Assembly: GCA_003665825.1 (NCBI GenBank)
Contig: QPFY01000053.1
Location: 1-30,053 of the forward strand
Source: Microbotryum silenes-acaulis
Taxonomy: Eukaryota; Basidiomycota; Microbotryomycetes; Microbotryales; Microbotryaceae
Direction of reading: 5' to 3'
Length of the DNA stretch: 30,053 nt
Numbering within the stretch: position 1 is the first letter of the stretch; each line of letters starts with the position of its first letter. Below, one piece after another: positions 1-9,623 of this stretch. The notes under the pieces were generated by a model. That model was given only the letters and a program-made list of their open reading frames with translations, was not told where the DNA came from and did not search any database. A program made the position numbers and the translations under genes.

Positions 1-794
1 GTACTCTATCTCCAACCTACTAAATGGGCGGTCAAAGAGTTACGTTGCGGTGCAGGAACGGTAAGCCTTTCCAAAGCCCCGCTACCAGCTCCTTCGAGTG
101 CGATTCAGCGTTGTGGCCATATGTTTTGGCACCAAGCTGCTTACAACATCTTTCTCCCTCAGGGTGGGGTCGACATGAACAATTGCTCCTTCGAGGCCGA
201 GGATGATTTTCAGAACGACCTTCTATACGAGATCTTTGTTCAGATCGTCGCCGGCATAAGGAAAGAAAAATCTGCTGCTTTCCAATGGCCAAAGGAAGGT
301 CTCGACCCGAACGACAATGATCATCGCGAGCTTGCATTCGCTCTTTTGACTCATGCATATGCCGGCGTAAGTTCCTCAACTGTTCAGCAATGTCCATTTC
401 AAACTACCAATCATATCGTTACATTCTTGCTATGACGGATCAGGTTTGGTATGCCATGCAGGTCCTTACGCCGCCCCCATCGCTCCCCGAATCGTCCGAC
501 GCTGGCAGAAATGCGAATGTGGCGAAGCAAACCGTAGCGCTCTGGCACGAGTTCTCGGCCACTCACTATCAGGTTCCCGTCATGGCCATACTGCGTAGGC
601 GTCGTAGAGAAGGCTCTGGGCCTTTTTACTCAGAAGCTATGCAGGTACGAGTCACCAATCGAGTACAGAACAGCGTGGAAGTAGCACTCCTCGAGGAGTA
701 TCGAGGGCCCGGGGTTTCTAGGCGGGGAACCAGTGACGAGATGAGGATCACAGCCCAACGGGCTTGCGACTTTGAAGAGTCTCTCTTCACTTGA
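1..794 (+). CDS. 3' part of an unrecognised spliced gene
   Basis: I do not recognise this protein. The frame is open from base 1, so the gene starts outside the window. A GTAAGT donor at 367 and a GCAG acceptor ending at 461 define a 95-nt intron that joins an upstream frame (ending HAYAG) in frame to VLTPPPSLPESSDAG and on to a TGA at 792-794. A further optional intron (GTAAGC at 61, CTCCCTCAG ending at 162) is a multiple of three with no internal stop, so it may be spliced or retained. The product is acidic early on (EAEDDFQNDLLYEIF) and has an Arg-rich patch (ILRRRRREG) later. The GTACGA at 646 could be another donor, in which case the end would differ. A damaged Helitron and its insertions lie downstream. 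The frame and second intron are reasonably supported; the function is unknown, and an old transposon gene cannot be excluded. Confidence 0.35.
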
Positions 795-828
795 CTGTAG
801 TATATGAGTGTAACATAGGTTTATAATG

Positions 829-1137
829 ACAACAGATCAGGGGCTGCGAAGATAAGACTGCCTAAACAGCCGCTTAAAACACGGTCTGTGGTTCGGATAA
901 AGTCGCTTTAGGACCGCTTTACGCCGCATAAGAGGGCTTACGGACCGCTTTGCGTATGCAAACAAAGCGCGCCGTAAGTGCGCCGTAAGAGTCCCTTATC
1001 TAGGGTACACTTAAGCGACACTTAACGCGCGCGCGGCTTAACGAGTGGTTAAGGGCGCTTAAGAGCAGCTCTAGGCCGCTTAACGACTGCTTTACGAGGT
1101 TTCGCGCGCTTACGCGCGTTTGGCCATTTTGCTGATG
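829..1137. mobile_element. GCTTAA/GCTTTA-rich element with one recognisable end
   Basis: The right end, at 1124-1137, is the same 14-mer (CCATTTTGCTGATG) that ends the palindromic element at 1357-1370. It breaks the Helitron helicase frame exactly at that point. Leftward the sequence is a dense series of GCTTAA, GCTTTA and GTAAG words in both orientations, unlike the flanking coding DNA. I could not find a matching left end; 829 is simply where the repeated-word composition begins. It looks like a relative of the palindromic element, perhaps a deletion derivative. No gene is visible. Confidence 0.4.
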
Positions 1138-1241
1138 GAAGCTCATGTGGGAGCGCGATGGAGTCTTCTGTCTTGTTCGCCGAGCCGTCTCCAACTCCTA
1201 GGAGCCAATTTGCAAAGTCCTGTGCCTTTGCCCGTTCCGTT

Positions 1242-1370
1242 CATCAGCAAAATGGGCACTCGGCGCGCACCGCTTAAGGACGCTTAAGGACGCTTAACAA
1301 GACGTCCTTAAGCCTCGCGTCTTGTTAAGCGTCCTTAAGCGGTGCGCGCCGAGTGCCCATTTTGCTGATG
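1242..1370. mobile_element. 129-bp palindromic (foldback, MITE-like) element
   Basis: The outer 45 bases, 1242-1286, are the exact reverse complement of 1326-1370. Homology continues inward past an extra 10-base repeat on the left side, so almost the whole element folds on itself. The ends read CATCAGCAAAATGGGCAC. It sits inside the helicase exon of the Helitron on the minus strand. Deleting it together with one copy of a TT duplication (CCGTT before, TTTCGG after) restores an uninterrupted frame: ADRMTETERAKAQDFANWLL. It is non-coding, so it would need a transposase supplied elsewhere. The superfamily is not clear from the ends or the 2-bp duplication. Confidence 0.85.
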
Positions 1371-1413
1371 TTTCGGTCATGCGGTCTGCAGCGGCCAGAA
1401 GACGCATGTTTGT

Positions 1414-1476
1414 CTGCGCTTGCACCGTGCCGCTGTTAGTATAGGGTCCAACAGTCAGGCAAGGACTACTACTTAC
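1414..1476 (-). other. Spliceosomal intron in the Helitron helicase exon
   Basis: On the minus strand the sequence has a GTAAGT donor (at 1476), a perfect TACTAAC branch point (1435-1441) and a GCGCAG acceptor (at 1414). The intron is 63 nt. Splicing joins VEVLHLS to TNMRLLAAADRM and restores the conserved NMR helicase motif. Confidence 0.8.
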
Positions 1477-3526
1477 AGAGAGATGCAGCACCTCAACTTC
1501 CCCCCAGAAGTCGGCATTCATGATGCAAGCGTTGACGATTTGTGCAGGCGATGACTTGGGAATAACGGGAAGGCATTGCTTCGGATCTCCTGTGATGTCA
1601 CAGTCCAACCGGTCAGTTAATCATACTGCCCTGCGCTGTGCTGTTGAAAGATTGGTACACACCTGCCAACACAACGGTCACTCCACCAAACCGAGCCGTT
1701 GACGATCGCACACATCCTGCAACATCACAAGCTGGAAACATCGACGGTGCTGCATCGGTGCCTCGTCCCAGACGATCAAGTCGCACATCCGAAAAAGCTC
1801 GGCGAGCTGTCCTTGTTTTGGAACGTTGCACGTAGAGTCGTCGAAGATGTCGATCGGGATCTTGAACCGTGAATGTGCCGTTCTGCCTTTTGGCAGTAGC
1901 AGTGCAGCAATACCCGATGATGCAACGGCAAGAGCGTATTTTCCCTCTGACCGAATCCGAGCAAGGATCATTTTTTTCCAAGAACGTTTTGCCTGTCCCT
2001 CCCGGAGCATCAACAAAAAAGACTTTTCCGCGGCTGTTCAGAATCGAGTCAAGAACTGTCTCAACAACAACGCGTTGTTCGGCGTTGCAAGACTCGAAGT
2101 TGTTCCTCCAGAAACCCTCCAACTCGTTGAGCTCCGCTGCTGTGGCTGATTCCTCCATGATAAGACGATTTGTTGAAGCTTCGTCATCGAACTGAATCGT
2201 TGGCAGCGGCAGGCCGTGGTCTGACAATGAGGAGTCGAGTCGTTGCAGAATATTGCTGAGCTGCAGCAGCCCCCAGCTGGCTACATGCTCGGGTGTGATG
2301 ATCGGCTGTCGTCTTTGGTTTCGTAGCTGGTATTCGACGTCTTGGGTGAGGTTGTCATAGTGCTTTGTCCATAACTGCGCCGCGTTTGTCACTCCATCAT
2401 CGGCCGTTAACAGCATGGCAAATAGGTGTCGCAGCTCGTGGCCAGTACGGAAGACCGCTGCTTCGGTCAGACATCTGTCGGCTTCAGCATTGTTGCGTAG
2501 GAGCCCCCGTTCGACACAGGCTTCCCGGAATGTTCGAAACTCAACACCATTGAAAGTCCTCAGATCTGCAAACGATGTCGGAGAAGGCACCTTGAGAAGA
2601 AGTATTCGCAAGTAGTATCGCTCTCCGCCTTCAGGACCACAAAAGTAGATTCTTCTGATTGTCCGGTTGTCAACTTTTCGTGGAACCCAAGCTCGATCTT
2701 CGTTGTTCCATCTGAATCGGGTTGGCACGTCGATGTAAAGCAATTCTTGTGCGTTGTGATCGGGCGGCGTCTTGGCGCACAATTTGATGAATGCGGTTAA
2801 CGTCGTTTCCGGTGGCGCTGATAAATCTGGTGCTCCCTGATCTGGGTCGAACCGAACTTCTTGCTCATTCGGGAGGTGCAGCGCAAGTCTGGTCACTGCG
2901 GGATCCCGATCGTGCATCCCGAATCGAAATATCCGGTGAATGGCCTTGGGGGCGCAAACATATCGAGCGTCGAGGAAGTTGTTGATTTCGTCTTGAGCTC
3001 CGGGTTCGTCGATCGTGAATGAAGTACGGTCGTGGCCCTTGTAAACGTAGTTGTACAGGTATTTGATCGCAGCAACACCGCTTGCAATTTCCACGTTGAC
3101 ATGACAGTTGTACTTGGAAGCAAGGAACGGATTTGTTGGAATAACGTTTGCATCCGTAAAAACTTCTTCTTGCGCTGTGCCCGGGAATTTGACATATTGG
3201 TGTATGCCGCGACACCGGTAGTGTGGATAGCCACCGTCTTCGCTGGTCGTGCGTGGTTGGAGTCGTTTTGGAAACCCTTTGGTGCATTTTCCATGGTCGT
3301 CGTGGCAGGTATGCTTGCCGGGACGATCACATCGCCGGTGTAGCATGGAGTTTGTGATGGTCTCAAACAATGCAGGGAATTTGTCGGGGTCGGGTATTTC
3401 TGCGGTCACTATCTTGTCGTAGTTGTCGTTTGTTTTTGGTTTGTCTTCTGGATCCATGATCAAAAGGATGTGTGCGTGAGGTAGCCCGCGCTTTTGAAAT
3501 TCGACAACATAGACATATGCAATGAC

Positions 3527-3592
3527 CTGTGCAAAGAATTGAGACTCGTGAGCATTCTATCCATTTAATATTGACCGCGCCGATTGACATAC
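3527..3592 (-). other. Spliceosomal intron in the Rep nuclease exon
   Basis: A GTATGT donor lies at 3592 and a TTTGCACAG acceptor ends at 3527; the intron is 66 nt and phase 0. Splicing joins RAPGVFGK to VIAYVYVVEFQKRGLPHAH, placing the HUH motif in frame with the upstream Rep motif. Confidence 0.8.
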
Positions 3593-4901
3593 CTTTCCAA
3601 AGACTCCCGGCGCACGATGAACGCCTAATACATCCGCAAGAAGAGCTTTCAATTTGCCGTGAAAGACCCGTGTTACTATGTCGGGACGGTCGGATGCGGT
3701 TTGGCCAGGAAGCAACGCGTTGACGATTTCCGACCAGGCAGGGTTGCATGTCATTGTGATGAATATGTCCGGAGCACCAAAAACACGAACGATGGCCATA
3801 GCATCTTGGTAAAGTTGGACCATTTGGCGTGGCGATCCGGTGTGTGACGACGGTAGAATGACTCTTTTGCCAATCTGCGCGGGATCGAGTCCTTCAGCCA
3901 GGCTTGCTTGAAGGGACGAGTACTCTTCGGCTCGGAGCTTTTGCTGATTTGTTCTCATCCAATATAGCCGTTCTTGTTCAGTTAATGCCCAGGCGTCCGC
4001 GACAAATTTCTGGTACAACCGGCCCCCAAGGAAAAACATCGGGTAACTGATATTCGGAGGACGAATGTGGAAATAAAACGCGTTGAATTGGCTTTGCGTC
4101 CACGTTTGGATCCGCCCTTTCCGGTTTGTGGGTTGGCATTGGCGTTATCCGGTGTGCGTTGCAAGATGCCGTTTTCGTCTCGCACGCGCCGAGCTGCCTC
4201 TGTAGCGATAGCGTTTTGGCTGAGCGGAATTCTGTCGTGGTACCAGTCTTCGCCATACGGTAACAATAGCGGGTATGTGAGCGCTATGAGTGCAGGGTGA
4301 CCATCGTGAATGAGCTGAATTCCGCGGCTGTCATTGTTTGGCGGGTGACGTAACCGAACGACGATCTCTCTTGTTGAAGATCGGTACTCGGTCTCGTCTC
4401 CGGGTAAAATGACGGCCACCTCGTCTTGCGTCGGCAAGTTGTAGGTTCTTGGGTCTCGATTGCGCGGTGCAAGTAAGCGTAGCTGGTACATGTGAGACGC
4501 TTCACTGTCCATGAATTCTTTTGCTGTCTAGAACAGTTTTACGCGCGTGTTGTGGAGTTGCAGCATGCCGTCGAGTACGGGAACAATGCTACGCCGAGTC
4601 CAGACGTCGAACTTCTTCAGGCGGTCCGTTGAATCTTTGTCGGGCTTCAATCCGTTCCGTCGGAGCCAGGAACAGAATCTGAGCAAAGACTGGGTCGTCT
4701 CCTGGGCCTGGTGCGAGGGTGCCGATACGGTGAAATACCGTTCCGCTCAGGTAGAAAGATGGTGGTCCGGAGCCGCTGATGATCCCATGGCCCTTGCTCG
4801 TGCCGAATGATGCCATAGCGAAGTTTTCATTGAACGCAAGAATACGGTCCCGGAAGATCTTCTCAACTGTTTCATGGATAGTCAGCAAGGCCGTTAGTCC
4901 G

Positions 4902-4944
4902 CTGTACTCAATCTAGCAAGCTGAACGAGTCGACGTGTACTAAC
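4902..4944 (-). other. Possible short intron in the Helitron N domain
   Basis: A GTTAGT donor lies at 4944 and a TACAG acceptor ends at 4902. Removal joins LLALLTGNGPG to GLTALLTIHETVEKIFRD in frame. At 43 nt it is shorter than the other introns here, so a nearby acceptor is possible. Confidence 0.4.
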
Positions 4945-5800
4945 CCTGGGCCATTGCCAGTCAGAAGCGCAAGCAGCTCGGGCGGGGGCTTTTCGATCCC
5001 GGGCAATCAAACTTTGCCGTCTGCGCAACGGATTTTGAACGGTGTGGCACGCCTGGGGTCGGTGATTTTTCGAATTCCCAGTGTAGAGCCGAACAGATCG
5101 GACATTGCAACGTCATTGATCCAAGATCGTGCCGGGGAAAAGGCCCTTCTGGCAACGGTAGCAGCGCAGTTGGGACGGTTTGGCTCGATCGCTCACTTGC
5201 GCGTTGATGTCGTTGACGCTGCTCCACGAGTCGTCGATCGACGACAGTAGTGGCTGAAGTCGCAGTTGCGTCTGTACTTGAAGCCGCGTCGCGAGAGAGG
5301 TCTGATACTGCTTCGAAGCGTGGACGAACGAATCTCAAGCCCGGAGGTGAAGGACTGCGGGCCCGTCGCACTTGCCGTGCGACATTGAGACTGCCTGCTG
5401 CCGGTGCAGATTGACTTGACGATCCATTTTGCGCGACATCGTGTTGATCGATTTCGTGCTGCTGCTTCTCGCGAAGGCGTCGTTGCCGCTGAGCTTCCGA
5501 TCTGCGATTGTTCGAGGTTGTTGTTGTTGGCGACTGTGCGATTAGAGCCGGAGTCGGGTTGTGCGGAGGAGGAGGAACGCGCTCAGCTCGCTCACGTTGC
5601 CGACGTCTCTGCTGCCCCTGTGCTCTCCGTGAAGATTGTCGCACTGGAGAGCCTCCTGTACGTGAATGTTTGCAGATGACACATTTCGGCAGTGGCAGGA
5701 ACTGGATGATTGAAGGAACTACGCTACGATGTGGTAGACACGCAAAACAGGTCGTCTCAGTCTGCTTCGGGAAGCAGAGCCTGGGTGTAAAGGTCGTGCC

Positions 5801-6733
5801 TTACAGAGAGTCGTGAGGACGGTCGTAGATCGAAGTCGTGACAGTGAGAGGCGGTAGAGGATACTTGTTAAACGTCGTTACTGGGTTTCAGTTCGAAGTA
5901 AACTACCAAGAGAGAGATGGGGAAGGGCGTCCCAATTGAGTGAGGCCGAGGCCCGTGTGGCGAACCATTATATGATCGAGAGCAACGCGCTGTTTGACTG
6001 TCATGAGTGCGAACGCGATGGAGACCTACTCGACAGTTGATTGGGTGGAACTGCGATGCAGGCTTTGCTCTTGTGGCGCGGCCAATTGATGGTCGCACGG
6101 CGTCTCACCAGCCAGTTGGGGAATTCGGCGGCGGGAACCGATGTTGTTTGTATCGATTTGGCGTCAGGCGGCGCAACGAGAGGGCGCGTAGTCTTGTACG
6201 ACATTCATGAGTCGAAGAGGGGGTTTGATGTCATGGTGTTGGTGTGGTGAAGATGGTTCAGGCCATGCAAGTGCACGGAAGGAAGGTAAGAGAGAATCTG
6301 GTTGAACAATGCTATTTATTCATGCGCGCGGCTAACATCTACGAGCGGCGCAGGAAATAACAAACATTGCGCTGGGACCGCGGCGCGCACGTTGGTCACG
6401 TGCGGGGGCGACGAACTCAACAGACGCGGTGTCGAGACAGGGAGGCCGAAATGCGCGGCTGAATCAGGTGGCGGAAATCAATCCAAAACTCGCGCGCGAG
6501 GACAATAAAAAGTTGGGGTGCTTGGATAGCCTGCCGCGCCCGTGCGTCGGTGTCAGTCTTGACGTCGGCTACGGGGTCGAAGGCCCGGTCTCAAGGGGGG
6601 CGGCCTTACACTGGGTCATGTGTCAGGCTGCTTTGATGGAAAATGGAACCTCGGCGAACGTAGGCAAAACGGCCTGTGGCTGGCCGACCCATTCTGAAAC
6701 AGCGCTAGCTAGCTGGGACGCGAGAGCTGCCTA
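5801..6733. other. No gene recognised (Helitron upstream region)
   Basis: A TAA at 5801-5803 (minus strand) closes the Helitron N-terminal frame on its upstream side, so any earlier coding exon would have to be spliced in. The rest holds only short overlapping frames without recognisable motifs. A CACGTG lies at 6397-6402. The Helitron 5' terminus may lie here but I could not locate it. Confidence 0.3.
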
Positions 6734-6751
6734 TGACGTCACGCCACGTGG
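6734..6751. promoter_or_regulatory. CRE-like palindrome next to an E-box
   Basis: TGACGTCA (6734-6741) and CCACGTGG (6744-6751) are both perfect palindromes, separated by two bases. TGACGTCA is the classic ATF/CREB-type bZIP site and CACGTG the bHLH E-box. They lie about 370 bp upstream of the candidate first exon of the SVIP-like gene. The sequence match is direct; any regulatory role is inference. Confidence 0.35.
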
Positions 6752-7104
6752 TTTGTCTTTCGTTCTTTGACGTTCTTTGTGTAGAGGGACAGTTGATATT
6801 AGAGTATAGTAGATAGTAGATAGTTTTAAGGATTAGTAGATAATGACACTTATTGAAATCTATCAAATAGAAAAGTGTAAATACGGTAATAGAGTAGTAG
6901 GGTCATTAGGGTAAGAGGGTTATGATCTCTGTCTCGGTCGGAATCCCAGTTACGCTCGCCACATCGGCTCGTCCTTTCCGACTCGACCTTCTATTGCAGG
7001 CCCATACTTGTGCCCAAGTGTCCTACAACTGGTTTACCCTTGGAAGGCTAACCAGCGCGTCATACATACAGTGACGGTCAAAATCCACCTGTGGCTCTGC
7101 TTCC

Positions 7105-7823
7105 AGTACGTGAGACGTGACCCGAGTCCACCACTCCCCACACCTCGGCGAGTGGAAGAGCAGTCTATGAGTTCAGCGGCGACCGCACTGATTGTTGTAG
7201 GCGCAAATGATCAACTCTTTACAGTGGGTGCGTTATGTGGCAAGGAGTCCCACTTCGAGCAGCTAGGCGGCCAAGGTCATGTCCTAGGCCAGCCGAGCGC
7301 CAAGCCACCGCCGCGAAGCACGTCGAGTGGAATCGTTAAACAGCCCTCGCCTCGTACACTGTCCCAAACACTCGGAAGCTCCCCGCTCCCACCGCCTGCC
7401 GCTCTCGACTCGACACAGGATCAGGAAGGCGCACATCGGAGAGAAGCGATGCTTCGCGCCGCGGAGGAGCGCAGTCGAACTGTGAGTGAATCATGGTCCA
7501 GAGAAGCGTTTGCGGACGACCGTCGACCTATACCGTTTTGGGTCTACGCCAGCTCAATACTGATAATCCTCAGTAACTTGACCGGCCAGGCCAACTCGAG
7601 AGGGACGTCAGGTGGCAAGCTGGCGACGCAACTTGCAGCCCAAAGAGCCGATGGCAATCGCGCTGTTGATGCGAGGCACGCCGGCGAGACACGTGACTTG
7701 CCACTGGTGGTTAGTAACTGCTGGATCCGCATAACATATTTCGGAACGGCCTTCAGACCAAGCATACTGATCACTGGTTGGTTACCTAGTGGGATTAATT
7801 CACGTGATCTTGCTCTGTTTTAG
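7105..7823 (+). CDS. SVIP-like small Cdc48/p97-interacting protein (probable host gene)
   Basis: Exon 2 (7225-7481) follows a good acceptor (CAACTCTTTACAG) and encodes GALCGKESHFEQLGGQGHVLG after an initiator Met whose A would come from exon 1. The best upstream donor after an A is GTACGTGAG at 7106. The protein would begin MGALC, an N-myristoylation/palmitoylation signature like the MGLCFPC of human SVIP. Residues 14-22 (LGGQGHVLG) resemble the SHP Cdc48-binding box, with Leu in place of the usual Phe. Residues 73-83 (REAMLRAAEER) match the VIM consensus RX5AAX2R exactly. A GTGAGT donor at 7482 and a CCAG acceptor ending at 7589 (108 nt, phase 0) join EERSRT to ANSRGTSGGKLATQLAAQ, giving the SRG...GKLAxQL tail I associate with such small fungal proteins. 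The unspliced frame is also open from 7008 to TAG at 7821-7823, so the exact start and 3' end are uncertain. The predicted role is tethering Cdc48/p97 at membranes, for example in ERAD. Confidence 0.5.
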
Positions 7824-8488
7824 TGCGAGGTCTGAAGACAGCCATCAACTGTGAAATTTGAAAAATTTGAAACTGAACAGCCTCACCAAGAATTAGAACA
7901 CACGGCACCAAGCAAAGATGCAAAAAGGATAAGCCAAGTAAATGCACACTTCAGTTTAGCCATGTGATGCTGGGGAGGTGCAGGCGGAGCTCGCAAAGAC
8001 TTTCAATTACGCAGGGAGGTGGGCGCACAGCGCCCCCGAGCCCTATAGCTCATGATGTTGGTGATACAGCAGGACTGCAGGGAGATTGCATTGAGGACTT
8101 CGGATGAGGAACGAAGCAGAGCAAGCATTATGATTATACATATACCAGTGGGAACCTGTTAAATTAACGGGAGGACGAAATTCGAATGTCAGGAGAATTG
8201 ACCGGTTACATGATCTGAGTGGAGTATAACGCACAATACGAAGTACAGCGGAACAATTCTCATTGCTGAAACAGCCTGCCCATTGCTTGTTGCCGGAATT
8301 GGCTTCAAACCCTTGTGCAATGAGATCCGGAAGGTTTATGACGGTCCTCGCGGCAGGAGAGAGGTCTAGGCTGAGACTAGACTTTTGGGGACGAGGTGCG
8401 AGGAAGGATCAGGTTAGGACTGTGAAGCAACTGAAGCAGGACTTGAACTGTAGGGTTTCTCGAGAAGGGTAAGGAGTGTGATTGCAAA
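7824..8488. other. No gene recognised
   Basis: This stretch is less GC-rich than the elements around it. It has only short frames with no recognisable motif and no RNA-gene signature that I can see. It probably contains the 3' UTR of the SVIP-like gene followed by intergenic DNA. Confidence 0.3.
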
Positions 8489-9060
8489 CTTCATCAGCAA
8501 CTTTACCACTTCCGGGTGCGTGGCTAAATCTGTCTAAATGACTTTACCGTCTGAATCGTTCTGGATCGTGTCTAGATCCACCACTTCGTCACACTGAATT
8601 CGCTTCTATGATGGTTCTAATACCTCGATTACAGATGTGTCATCGCAACGTGTGTGGACTAGCCTCGCGGCTTGGGTTGGGCACAAGAAGCTTCGTCGAT
8701 TGACGGAGGTCGGGGTTCTGGGTGCTGGGGCGGCCGAGGTCGCCGCTGAAGCGGCTTTGTTCGGGTTTGATGCCTAATTTGTGCTCTTAGAAGAACGTAG
8801 AGTCTAGAAGGTTTGTCTGTAAATGCAATGAGACCATACCATTGCACATAGCCCTACCTGAATATGTCATAATTGTTCTGAAATGGCACTGGAAATACTC
8901 TGGAAGCTCTGGAAGTGCACTGAATGCCTGAATTTCCAGACAAAATCTAGAGCAATCTAGCAGCGCAGAGCTGAATGCGCTTTACGCCCGGATTGTTCTA
9001 GATCGGCTCTGAATTGCTCTGAATTGTCATGAAGCGCGCGTGGTAAAGTTGCTGATGAAG
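8489..9060. mobile_element. 572-bp element with 21-bp terminal inverted repeats
   Basis: CTTCATCAGCAACTTTACCAC at 8489-8509 is the exact reverse complement of 9040-9060. The interior has no coding capacity. It repeats words such as TCTAGATC, CTGAAT and CTCTGGAA, especially towards the right end. The TIR shares the pattern TTCATCAGCAA-n-CAC with the palindromic element at 1242-1370, which suggests one family of non-autonomous DNA elements. AAGGAGTGTG occurs at both 8471-8480 and 9058-9067, but the second overlaps the TIR, so I do not call it a target duplication. Confidence 0.75.
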
Positions 9061-9332
9061 GAGTGTGGTAGGAGTATGAGTATGAGGATGTATAGTAGTA
9101 TATGAGTTGTTGCTTGCAGGAAGCAAAGGAGAAACTATCAGATGGCCGGCTTTTGTAGTAAAAGCCATGGAATGTTATGGAAGGTTTTCTACAAGCGAGA
9201 TATCACGATGCCCAATGTCCGGGTTGCCAGATGGAAGGTTGAGGAACGAGGTGGAGTCTTATGGAACGAAGACGACTCTCGGGTTTCGGCGTGCTGTCTC
9301 AAAGAGGAAGGTGAGGACAGGACCGGCGCTAG

Positions 9333-9623
9333 TCACGCTTGATCTTCGAGCCGGACCGGAGTTGGGCTTCGGCTCACCAAGACCGTTACACGGTTGCATG
9401 CTTTGTCGTTTGGCCCCAGTGCAGCCTTGATTTCCGGCCGTTTGGGGTTGCGCGTCACGGTGATGAACAGCAAATGCTTTCCATTATTGACGACGCAAAT
9501 CATCGCATCTTTGTGATCCTGCGCGGCCTTTTCCTGAACGTCGTACCCAAAATCACTGAATGTCCAATTTGATCCGCGGTTGGCAAGCCCGTGACGCCTT
9601 GGCCCATGGTGAGGCACAAGCAT
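9333..9623 (-). pseudogene. Relic of a second Helitron Rep domain
   Basis: Within this open frame, bases of about 9521-9380 (minus) encode QDHKDAMICVVNNGKHLLFI, then TVTRNPKRPEIKAALGPNDK. This aligns with the Rep N region of the larger Helitron (YQDAMAIVRVFGAPDIFITM, then TCNPAWSEIVNALLPGQTA). It is too diverged to be a duplicate of that copy. The usual TCNP Cys is Arg here. An upstream minus-strand frame (about 9788-9665, ending in TGA) may belong to the same relic. The fragment lacks the HUH and helicase motifs and cannot be functional. Confidence 0.55.

Larger units (their letters stand above)
1138..5800 (-). pseudogene. Helitron Rep-helicase (RepHel), decayed and interrupted
   Basis: RepHel proteins drive rolling-circle transposition: a Y2-type HUH nuclease nicks the DNA and an SF1 (Pif1-like) helicase unwinds it. 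Reading from 5800 leftwards there is an N-terminal zinc cluster (CX2C at 5735-5752, CX2C at 5669-5686), a second cysteine motif (CPICSALHW), and a Helitron-like N domain (FRDRILAFNENFAMASFG; PVFAQILFLAPTERIEARQR). The Rep core follows: DIFITMTCNPAWSEI, the HUH motif GLPHAHILLIM at about 3470, and the tyrosine motif IKYLYNYVYKGHDR. The helicase has Walker A APGGTGKTF at about 1986-2008, Walker B IVWDEAPM, GDPKQCLPVIP, and NMRL after a spliced intron. Frameshifts or stops occur near 5020, 4960, 4620, 4530, 4100, 1975 (in a T7 homopolymer) and 1610. After ALPHEL the helicase is cut off at 1137, so its C terminus is missing. It is surely non-functional as it stands; the family call is firm. Confidence 0.88.

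Noticed and set aside
32..397. 121-codon minus-strand frame at the left edge
   Set aside because: It overlaps a plus-strand gene with a supported intron and frame; low-complexity Arg-rich product without motifs.
850..1330. CRISPR-like or satellite array from the repeated CGCTTAAG words
   Set aside because: Repeats are short, degenerate and in both orientations, without regular spacers; the genome is eukaryotic.
6865..6961. tRNA-like string (TAGGGTAAGAG followed by GGTCGGAATCC)
   Set aside because: The A-to-B box gap is only about 17 bases, the acceptor ends do not pair, and the B box has two mismatches.
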